DNA of 40,281 nucleotides from Bacillus xiamenensis (GTDB lineage: Bacteria > Bacillota > Bacilli > Bacillales > Bacillaceae): positions 1 through 40,281 of the forward strand of contig NZ_AMSH01000030.1 of the NCBI RefSeq assembly GCF_000300535.1, given 5' to 3'. Positions 33,657 to 40,281 of this stretch are shown here, piece after piece. Made by a program: the position numbers and the translations under genes. Within the stretch, counting starts at the first letter, position 1. The number at the start of each line of letters is the position of its first letter. The notes below the pieces were generated by a model that saw nothing but the letters and a program-made list of their open reading frames with translations, had not been told where the DNA came from and ran no database searches.

Positions 33657-33968
33657 TTAAGATTCTCCCATCAATGAAACCGCTTGTTCATACGCTTTTT
33701 GTCCATCTGCAAGCCCATAAGCCTGCATATCAATGACCTCTACTTGAATCCCGTACTTTTGAGCTTCTTTTTGAAGATCCCCTTTTAAAAAGCTCATTTG
33801 CGGTCCAATTAACACAACATCCGCATGTGCCATCTCTTTTCTCGCTTTGTCTTGTCCGACCGCCCAAATCTCTGCTTCCTCGCCAATAGATTCAGCATGG
33901 GCTTTCATCTTTGTGACTAGTAAACTCGTAGACATGCCTGAACTGCATGCTAATAAAATACGTTTCAT
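33657..33968 (-). CDS. gmuB: PTS EIIB, lactose/cellobiose family, GmuB-like
   Basis: 103 aa. The phosphocysteine loop is CSSGMSTSLL near residue 8, followed by the LIGPQMSF segment of cellobiose EIIB. First gene of gmuBACDR. ATG at 33968 follows GGGGTGAG; the longer frame to 34043 runs into the promoter and is rejected. The gmuE, gmuF and gmuG genes of the B. subtilis operon are absent, so the substrate may be cellobiose or glucomannan-derived disaccharide. Confidence 0.92.
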   Translation of the reverse strand: MKRILLACSSGMSTSLLVTKMKAHAESIGEEAEIWAVGQDKARKEMAHADVVLIGPQMSFLKGDLQKEAQKYGIQVEVIDMQAYGLADGQKAYEQAVSLMGES

Positions 33969-33990
33969 TTCTCTCACCCCATTGTTGTAA

Positions 33991-34005
33991 TAAAAGCGCT
34001 TCCAA
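33991..34005 (-). promoter_or_regulatory. CcpA cre site at the gmuB transcription start
   Basis: The minus strand TTGGAAGCGCTTTTA matches the cre consensus WTGNAANCGNWNNCW at all but one position. It lies 5 nt past the -10, where CcpA would block initiation. Indicates catabolite repression. Confidence 0.8.
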
Positions 34006-34010
34006 TTAAT

Positions 34011-34043
34011 ATTATATATTTTTATTTTTATATGTCTAGACAT
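34011..34043 (-). promoter_or_regulatory. gmu promoter with palindromic operator over the -35
   Basis: -35 TAGACA (34033-34038), 16 bp, -10 TATAAT (34011-34016). The perfect palindrome ATGTCTAGACAT (34032-34043) covers the -35. GTCTAGAC-type palindromes are usual for GntR/UTRA regulators, so GmuR is the likely binder. Confidence 0.75.
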
Positions 34044-34091
34044 TTAATTTTATATGTTTGTATTTTATTTTGAAATGTAACCAACTTTATA

Positions 34092-34140
34092 AAAATAAAA
34101 GAAATCTCATTCACATACGAATGAGACCTCTTTTATTTTT
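34092..34140 (-). terminator. Two-way terminator upstream of the gmu promoter
   Basis: AAATAAAAGA-AA-TCTCATTC pairs with GAATGAGA-CC-TCTTTTATTT, with T runs on both strands. It closes the transcript from gdh or from the block 34141-34380. Confidence 0.88.
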
Positions 34141-34380
34141 TGTTTTGTTCAAACACTCATAAATATTTACGAGACAGTCTTTGAGAACTTTGTGAAAAAT
34201 GAGTGCTAATGACTCGTCACATTCGTAAGCTGCCCCTTCATCCCTTAAACTGATTAGACGTTTAACGCCGACTGGAGAACAAAGGCGGGCTAGGTAAAAC
34301 GTAATATGCTGCCGTTTTGATTGCTAGATCATGATTTGGCATTATTTTAACAACCAAATGGTTATCATCAAATGCAGTAT
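34141..34380. other. Unassigned 240-bp block between gdh and the gmu promoter
   Basis: No recognisable gene. On the minus strand a 64-codon frame with no start codon runs from 34326 into the terminator, containing CSPVGVKRLISLRDEG. The centre (34200-34300) is more GC-rich than the AT-rich flanks. One small hairpin TTAAAC/GTTTAA is visible. It could be gdh 3' UTR, a non-coding RNA ending at the terminator, or a decayed repeat. Confidence 0.4.
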
Positions 34381-35178
<798 letters not shown>

Positions 35179-36042
35179 CTATTTTGTAAAGCCTAGCAGC
35201 ACACCGCCTGCAATGATCATCAAGCAGCCAGCAATCACAAAGCTTGTTTTAGATGCTTTCTCTTTTAATAAGTAAATACCGCCCAATGTGGAGATAACAA
35301 TTCCTGTTTGAGACATAGAAAAGCTTACGGCTACACCAATGAGCGGAATGGCCAAAAGAAGCCCTAGATTTCCTGTCGACCAAACAAAACCAGCAAGAAT
35401 ATTTTTGAACGTATATTTACTAAACGGGTCTTGTTTTAGACTTATGGCCAAGGATGAAAGCAGCATGCCGACAGATTGCGGAACGAGAGCGGACCAGCCA
35501 TCAATATGAAACCATCTTAAAATGACGACATATCCGACGTAGCCAACGGTTGAGATGAGCAAAATAATGATCCCTTTTTTAAAATTGCCGCCACTGTTCC
35601 CGCCGCTCTTTTTTTGACCAAGGGATGTCATGACAACGCCAGCAATGATCAATAAAATGGCGCAAGAACCAATAAGTATGACTGTCATGGTTTGCCATTC
35701 TTTAAAGACCATGACACCAAATAATGTCGTACTCACAAGCTGCATCCCCGTTGATAAAGGGACAGCCTTAGACACTCCAAGAAAGGCGACACTTGAGAGC
35801 TGATTCATTTGTCCAATACTCCAGAAGATCCCAGAAATCACTGAAACCGCAAAAATAAGCGGTGTCAGCTCTGGCATTTTGATCACATAGGCCCCAATTG
35901 AAAACAAAAAGGCGCCGAGGGTAATGCCAAGTGTTTGCTGATACGCATTCCCGCCAAGTTTGACACTGATGAGAACAATACTTCCCCAAAATATCGCTGG
36001 GAGAAGTGCATATAAAATGCCCACTTCTATCCCTACTTTCAT
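35179..36042 (-). CDS. glcU: Glucose uptake protein GlcU
   Basis: 287 aa, ten hydrophobic segments, of the RhaT/GlcU sugar transporter family. ALLPAIFWGSIVLISVKLGG at the start, GVSKAVPLSTGMQLVSTTLFGVMVFKEW near 86 and GIIILLISTVGYVGYVV near 152 follow recalled GlcU. It would bring in unphosphorylated glucose for Gdh. The start is uncertain: ATG 36042 lacks a near site; GTG 36024 follows AGGGAT. No clear SigG promoter was found upstream. Confidence 0.9.
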   Translation of the reverse strand: MKVGIEVGILYALLPAIFWGSIVLISVKLGGNAYQQTLGITLGAFLFSIGAYVIKMPELTPLIFAVSVISGIFWSIGQMNQLSSVAFLGVSKAVPLSTGMQLVSTTLFGVMVFKEWQTMTVILIGSCAILLIIAGVVMTSLGQKKSGGNSGGNFKKGIIILLISTVGYVGYVVILRWFHIDGWSALVPQSVGMLLSSLAISLKQDPFSKYTFKNILAGFVWSTGNLGLLLAIPLIGVAVSFSMSQTGIVISTLGGIYLLKEKASKTSFVIAGCLMIIAGGVLLGFTK

Positions 36043-36099
36043 TCTTTTTTACATAGCATCCCTCTTTTTCGCATTTTTAGCCGAAAATATGCAAACACA

Positions 36100-36140
36100 A
36101 AAAACCTTACCAGAGGTAAGGTCCAGAGGTAAGGTTTTTT
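36100..36140 (-). terminator. Terminator of gndA with a duplicated arm
   Basis: A 13-bp unit CCAGAGGTAAGGT occurs twice in tandem (36110-36122, 36123-36135). On the minus strand two ACCTTACC arms compete for one GGTAAGGTTTTTT arm, so two alternative terminator stems are possible. Confidence 0.85.
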
Positions 36141-36152
36141 GCTGCTTTATTC

Positions 36153-37562
36153 TTATTTCATCCATTCAGTGTGGAATACGCCTTCTTTATCTGTGCGCTC
36201 ATACGTATGTGCGCCGAAGTAGTCACGCTGTGCTTGAATTAAGTTGGCTGGAAGGACAGCTGTACGATAGCTATCAAAGTAAGCAAGTGCACTTGAGAAT
36301 GAAGGAACAGGAACACCTTGTTCTACTGCAAGTGAAATGACTTTACGTAGTGATGATTGATAGCTTTCTACGATATCCTTGAAGTAAGGATCAAGCAATA
36401 GGTTTTTCAGTTCAGGGTTACGGTCATATGCTTCTTTGATTTGCTGCAGGAAGGCTGCACGAATGATACATCCACCGCGGAAGATCATGGCAATTTCACC
36501 GTATTTTAAATCCCAGTTATATTCATCAGACGCTGCTTTCATTTGTGCAAAACCTTGTGCATAAGAACAGATTTTACTCATGAATAGTGCTTTTCTAACT
36601 GCTTCGATTATTGCTTGTTTATCTTCAGTTGATTGAGTCGGCTCAGGGCCTTGAATCAATTTGCTTGCTTCAACACGCTCATCTTTCATCGCAGAAATAA
36701 AGCGCGCAAAAACTGACTCTGTAATGATTGGAAGCGGGACACCTAAATCAAGTGAGCTTTGGCTTGTCCATTTTCCAGTTCCTTTTTGTCCAGCTTTATC
36801 TAAGATGACATCCACTAGCGGCTGGTTCGTTTCTTCATCCACTTTTGTGAAAATGTCAGCTGTAATTTCGATTAAGTAGCTGTCAAGCTCCCCTTTATTC
36901 CACTCTGAGAATACTTCGTGAAGCTCCCCTGCTGATAATCCAGCGACATGCTTTAGGATAAAATATGACTCAGAGATCAATTGCATGTCTCCGTACTCGA
37001 TACCGTTATGAACCATTTTGACATAATGTCCTGCTCCATCTGGTCCGATGTACGTTGTACAAGGCTCGCCATCTACTTTCGCAGAGATTGCTTCTAAGAT
37101 TGGTTTCACTAGCTCATGTGCTTCTTTTTGACCGCCTGGCATGATAGATGGGCCTTTCAGTGCGCCTTCTTCACCGCCAGAAACACCCGTTCCAATGAAG
37201 TGAATACCACTTTCTGCAAGCTCTTGATTACGTCTTTGTGTATCCTTGTAATATGTATTTCCACCATCAATTAAAATGTCACCTTTCTCTAGGTGAGGAA
37301 GTAATGATTGAATGGTTGCATCTGTTGCTGCACCAGCTTTTACCATTAACAGAATTTTACGAGGCGTTTCAAGCGACTGAACAAATTCTTCAATGCTGTA
37401 TGTGCCTACAACGTTTTTCCCTTGTGATTCTTGAAGAAACTCTTCTGTTTTGTTGCTAGATCTGTTATAAACAGACACAGAGAACCCGCGGCTTTCGATA
37501 TTAAGGGCAAGGTTTTTCCCCATAACGGCTAGTCCAATCACACCGATTTGTTGTTTTGACAT
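36153..37562 (-). CDS. gndA: 6-phosphogluconate dehydrogenase (decarboxylating), GndA
   Basis: 469 aa. [17 protein letters not shown] at the start, [21 protein letters not shown] near 128, the substrate lysine in [15 protein letters not shown] near 183, and [11 protein letters not shown] near 365. It makes ribulose 5-phosphate, CO2 and NADPH. Length and sequence match B. subtilis YqjI. AAGGGACG precedes the ATG. zwf is 6.5 kb away on the opposite strand. Confidence 0.97.
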   Translation of the reverse strand: MSKQQIGVIGLAVMGKNLALNIESRGFSVSVYNRSSNKTEEFLQESQGKNVVGTYSIEEFVQSLETPRKILLMVKAGAATDATIQSLLPHLEKGDILIDGGNTYYKDTQRRNQELAESGIHFIGTGVSGGEEGALKGPSIMPGGQKEAHELVKPILEAISAKVDGEPCTTYIGPDGAGHYVKMVHNGIEYGDMQLISESYFILKHVAGLSAGELHEVFSEWNKGELDSYLIEITADIFTKVDEETNQPLVDVILDKAGQKGTGKWTSQSSLDLGVPLPIITESVFARFISAMKDERVEASKLIQGPEPTQSTEDKQAIIEAVRKALFMSKICSYAQGFAQMKAASDEYNWDLKYGEIAMIFRGGCIIRAAFLQQIKEAYDRNPELKNLLLDPYFKDIVESYQSSLRKVISLAVEQGVPVPSFSSALAYFDSYRTAVLPANLIQAQRDYFGAHTYERTDKEGVFHTEWMK

Positions 37563-37660
37563 AATTCTGACGTCCCTTCTAACACACTATATTGATTACT
37601 GCTGAAATGATGTACCCTTTGAAATTACCACAACACCACCTCTTTTATCAAGTTTTCAGG

Positions 37661-38917
37661 CTAGTCATTTCCTCTTTCGTCCTGAAAAAAATCTTTATTA
37701 AAACTTGTACCGCTTGTTTTGCTCTCTTTTTCCTTCACGGTCATCCCTCTTTGAATCAATGGTTTTCCGTATTTTTCTTTGAAGCCGTCTAAAATGGATT
37801 GCAGCGGCTCTTCTTTTGCATCTTCTGTATAGGAGAATAAATCAAGCTGCTTGACGGCCGATTTTCGCTCCACAAGATCTGTCCCCGTAACACCTAAGAG
37901 CCTCACCGGCTGATCATTCCAGTGCTTAAGGAATAACTGCTTTGCTGCCTCAAAAAGGTCTTCCTTTCGATCAGTTGGATTCGTAAGCATGACGCTCCGT
38001 GTGATATTTTTCCAGCTTGCATACCGAATCATAATGAGCAGCCGGTTCGCCATCACTTCCTTTCTTCGTAATCTTGCACTCACCGATTGTGACAGTCGAT
38101 CAATTAATGTGACAAGCTCATCTGTATCATCTGAATCGTGAGGAAGGGTGGAAGAATTGCCGACAGATTTAAATTCGTATATCCTTTCTGGATCAACAAT
38201 GCCGTCATGCTCTCCGTTCGCCTTTTGCTTTAGCCTTGGTCCATTGATGCCTAACAATTCTTTCAGCTCATACTCATTCGCTTTTGCTAAATCTTCAATC
38301 GTATGAATGCCAATTGTTTTTAATTTATCTGCTGTTTTTTGACCAACTCCGTGCATTTCACCTGCTGATAGAGGCCAGAGCATCTGCGGGACATCTCGTT
38401 TACGCAAAATCGTAATCCCCATTGGCTTTTTCCAGTTCGACGCCATTTTCGCCAAAAATTTATTCGGCGCAATGCCTATACTTGAAGGAAGCATGAGCTC
38501 TTCTACGAGCCTCGTTTGGATATCATGAGCGGTTTTCACCGCATGCTCAGCATAAGGTGTGTCGGTTAAATCAATATAGCCTTCATCAATCGAAACGGGT
38601 TCGACTAAATCACTATATTCTCTCAGTATCGTAAACATTTCTTGTGAGGAGCTGCGGTAGCGGTCAAAGTTTGGTGTGCGCACAATCAGTCCTGGACAAA
38701 GCCGCTTCGCTTCCCATAATGGCATCGGCGGCTTCACCCCTAGTGCTCTTGCCTCGTAGCTGCAAGTCACAACAATTCCTTTACGCTCTTTGGCATTTCC
38801 GCTAATGGCTAAAGGTTTCCCTCTCAAAGAAGGATCATATGCCATTTCAACCGATGCATAAAAACTATTCATATCAATATGGAAAATGATCCGCCTTTTC
38901 CTTTGAGAATCAGCCAT
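37661..38917 (-). CDS. yqjH: DNA polymerase IV (YqjH, PolY1)
   Basis: 418 aa. Y-family polymerase: FHIDMNSFYASVE (metal Asp near 15), EPVSIDEGYIDLTDT (near 105), helix-hairpin-helix MHGVGQKTADKLKTIGI near 180, and a C-terminal clamp motif QLDLF near 373. It bypasses lesions and acts in stationary-phase mutagenesis. Ideal AAGGAGGTAAG site. Unlike yqjW it has no LexA box in the upstream bases I read. Confidence 0.95.
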   Translation of the reverse strand: MADSQRKRRIIFHIDMNSFYASVEMAYDPSLRGKPLAISGNAKERKGIVVTCSYEARALGVKPPMPLWEAKRLCPGLIVRTPNFDRYRSSSQEMFTILREYSDLVEPVSIDEGYIDLTDTPYAEHAVKTAHDIQTRLVEELMLPSSIGIAPNKFLAKMASNWKKPMGITILRKRDVPQMLWPLSAGEMHGVGQKTADKLKTIGIHTIEDLAKANEYELKELLGINGPRLKQKANGEHDGIVDPERIYEFKSVGNSSTLPHDSDDTDELVTLIDRLSQSVSARLRRKEVMANRLLIMIRYASWKNITRSVMLTNPTDRKEDLFEAAKQLFLKHWNDQPVRLLGVTGTDLVERKSAVKQLDLFSYTEDAKEEPLQSILDGFKEKYGKPLIQRGMTVKEKESKTSGTSFNKDFFQDERGND

Positions 38918-39037
38918 TTGCTTACCTCCTTCATCTGTTTCATCTTCATCACTTCATCGTCATTTGACCTGCTAGTTCCATTAGACATTTCATATGGTGT
39001 ATAGTACACTGTGAATAATGAAATGGATGTGATAATC

Positions 39038-39319
39038 ATGATTATTGATACATTCAATGAAGTCTTTTTCCTTGTTGAATTCTTTACGATTATTCTTCCA
39101 GCGCTGACGGCCATCGGCATTGCTTTCTTATTAAAAGACTGCCGAATGAACGAGCACCTTGGCGGACATCGTTTGGAAGAGTTGAACGCATCTTGCTTGA
39201 ATCGAACAGACTTTCTGTTTATCATATATGATCGCATTACAACTTGGATTAGTAAAGTCATTCGAATGAAAAGATCATCAAATGATGATGAAGACCATTC
39301 GCTTCCTCTCTCTTATTAG
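39038..39319 (+). CDS. mifM: MifM, ribosome-arrest sensor of YidC activity
   Basis: 93 aa. A transmembrane helix (about residues 10-32) and the C-terminal arrest segment RITTWISKVIRMKRSSNDDE are clear matches to B. subtilis MifM (YqzJ), whose RITTW...RM...DEED segment stalls the ribosome until YidC1 inserts the nascent helix. Stalling opens the RNA so that yidC2 is translated. ATG at 39038 follows GGATGTGAT; the GTG at 39011 has no site. yidC2 begins 25 bp downstream. Differences from the B. subtilis acidic stretch are NDDEDHS. Confidence 0.92.
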   Translation: MIIDTFNEVFFLVEFFTIILPALTAIGIAFLLKDCRMNEHLGGHRLEELNASCLNRTDFLFIIYDRITTWISKVIRMKRSSNDDEDHSLPLSY

Positions 39320-39339
39320 ATTTTATTATTGAGGAGGAA
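39303..39339 (+). promoter_or_regulatory. Stem sequestering the yidC2 ribosome-binding site
   Basis: TTCCTC-T-CTC at the end of mifM (39303-39312) pairs with GAGGAGGAA (39331-39339), the yidC2 Shine-Dalgarno. A ribosome stalled on MifM would prevent this pairing. Same logic as in B. subtilis. Confidence 0.78.
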
Positions 39340-39344
39340 ATGAA

Positions 39345-40163
39345 TTGAAACGTTTATTGACTGTTTGTACGACTTTATTTTTGATGATGGTGGCGTCACC
39401 TGCATTTGCTGCAAGTACGCAAACGAATACGAGCTCTGATGGGTTTTTCCATCATTATTTTGTCCAGCCTTTTTCTGAGTTGATCATTTGGCTTGCAAAC
39501 TTCTTTCATGATGATTATGGTTTATCCATTATGTTCGTGACATTTATTGTGCGCTTGCTCATTTTCCCGCTTTTTGCAAACCAATTTAAAAAACAAAGAG
39601 TCATGCAAGAGAAAATGGCACTGATCAAACCACAAATTGACCAAATACAAAGCAAATTGAAGAAAACGAAAGAACCTGAAAAACAAAAAGAGCTGCAAAT
39701 GGACATGATGAAATTATATAAAGACAACAATGTGAACCCGCTAGCGATGGGCTGTCTGCCGATGCTGATTCAAATTCCAATTGTTCTTGCCTTTTACTCA
39801 GCTATCCGATCAACACCTGAGATTGCCACGCATTCGTTTTTATGGTTTAGTCTGGGACAAACTGACCTTTTAGTAGCGATCTTTGCCGGCGCTATGTATT
39901 TCTTGCAATTTTATGTCACGCAAAAATACGCAAAACAATCAGGCACGCAAACAGAGGCTGCGCTGAAGCAAGCGAAATTAATGGGCATGATTTTCCCCAT
40001 CATGATGCTATTTCTCTCAATCAATGCACCCGCTGCTCTTCCTTTATACTGGATGACGAGTGGACTTTTACTCACCATTCAAACAATTATCTTAAATGTC
40101 ATGTACCAAAAATCAAAAACAAAAGCTGCGGCAAACGATCCAGTCAACCCAGCTGCTGAATAA
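39345..40163 (+). CDS. yidC2: Membrane protein insertase YidC2 (YqjG)
   Basis: 272 aa. Signal peptide ending ASPAFA, five membrane helices, the conserved Arg in MFVTFIVRLLIFPLF near 66, the cytoplasmic coiled region KKTKEPEKQKELQ, and NVNPLAMGCLPMLIQIP near 128. YidC/Oxa1 insertase that places helices in the membrane, backup to SpoIIIJ. TTG start at 39345 after GAGGAGGAA. Expression is controlled by MifM. Confidence 0.94.
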   Translation: MKRLLTVCTTLFLMMVASPAFAASTQTNTSSDGFFHHYFVQPFSELIIWLANFFHDDYGLSIMFVTFIVRLLIFPLFANQFKKQRVMQEKMALIKPQIDQIQSKLKKTKEPEKQKELQMDMMKLYKDNNVNPLAMGCLPMLIQIPIVLAFYSAIRSTPEIATHSFLWFSLGQTDLLVAIFAGAMYFLQFYVTQKYAKQSGTQTEAALKQAKLMGMIFPIMMLFLSINAPAALPLYWMTSGLLLTIQTIILNVMYQKSKTKAAANDPVNPAAE

Positions 40164-40171
40164 AAAATGAA

Positions 40172-40245
40172 CCCCTTATCCATTTGATAAGGGGCTTCAG
40201 ATTGTTGACAAAGGGCTAAAATGAAATTTATTTTAGAAATTTGTA
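40172..40245. repeat. Dispersed double-hairpin repeat, copy C, degenerate
   Basis: A perfect 9-bp stem CCCCTTATC/GATAAGGGG (40172-40194) is followed by CAGATTGTTGACAAAGGGC and the rest of the large left arm (40207-40222). The right arm (40230-40245) has lost its CCC (now AAA), so the stem is weakened. Orientation is opposite to copies A and B. It lies 9 bp after yidC2. The last 36 bases hold nothing recognised. Confidence 0.8.
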
Positions 40246-40281
40246 TTATTTTCACAGTTAAATTAAAACATTTGAAGTATA

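Noticed and set aside
34105-34326. 64-codon open frame on the minus strand
   Set aside because: It has no start codon near its beginning and runs into the terminator, so it is treated as part of an unassigned block.
38869-39261. 130-codon minus-strand frame opposite mifM
   Set aside because: It covers mifM and the yqjH start on the other strand, has no ribosome site and no protein-like features; mifM is clearly the real gene.

Overview
The window looks like a chromosomal segment of a low-GC Gram-positive of the Bacillus pumilus group (pumilus, safensis, altitudinis). From 2.5 kb to 40 kb most genes follow, in inverted orientation, the yqk-yqj region of B. subtilis: yqkF, yqkE, yqkD, yqkC, yqkB, yqkA, yqjY, yqjW-yqjX, yqjV, coaA, yqjQ-yqjP, proI, yqjN, namA (yqjM), yqjL, rnz, zwf, gndA, yqjH, mifM, yqjG. 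Family and order assignments are recalled from knowledge of these proteins; no search was run. Strong Shine-Dalgarno sites, frequent GTG/TTG starts and many intrinsic terminators fit Bacillus.

Layout. 1-2.4 kb: a branched structured RNA candidate (Bacillaceae-1-like), then a minus-strand operon nudF, EndoQ homologue, ElaA-like acetyltransferase. 2.5-9.4 kb: yqkF; a frameshifted yqkE whose break lies in a 10-bp tandem repeat; yqkD; an inserted rap-phr quorum-sensing pair with a near-perfect ComA box; yqkB-yqkC; yqjY followed by a frameshifted yqkA; a YfmQ-family membrane protein. 9.5-12.6 kb: LexA-boxed translesion polymerase yqjW with yqjX, then an MFS exporter. 12.6-18.2 kb: coaA divergent from a CoA-disulfide reductase, yqjP-yqjQ, and proI behind a proline T-box. 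18.2-21.7 kb: an accessory minus-strand operon (promoter, 9-codon ORF, 20-codon ORF, HemW-like radical SAM enzyme, MFS exporter, DinB-fold protein, 47-aa protein) between proI and yqjN. 21.8-29.6 kb: yqjN, namA, yqjL, a type Ic-like aminotransferase, rnz, zwf. 29.7-36.0 kb: a gmuBACDR-like PTS/6-phospho-beta-glucosidase operon and a glcU-gdh pair, both between zwf and gndA. 36.1-40.2 kb: gndA, Pol IV (yqjH), and mifM-yidC2 with its arrest peptide and sequestered ribosome-binding site.

How it fits together. The zwf-to-gndA interval is a sugar-oxidation neighbourhood: oligo-beta-glucoside uptake and hydrolysis, glucose uptake, glucose dehydrogenase and both pentose-phosphate dehydrogenases. The DNA-repair genes (EndoQ, two Y-family polymerases) and NudF form a dispersed genome-maintenance theme. 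A dispersed hairpin repeat occurs three times (131-202, 3475-3545, 40172-40245), each time at the end of a gene.

Most attractive for follow-up: the radical SAM/MFS/DinB operon with its tiny leading ORFs (a minimal peptide pathway or a leader-peptide-controlled export operon; function unknown), the slippage-prone yqkE locus, the rap reading frame that runs through all of phr, and the dispersed repeat with its attached structured RNA.
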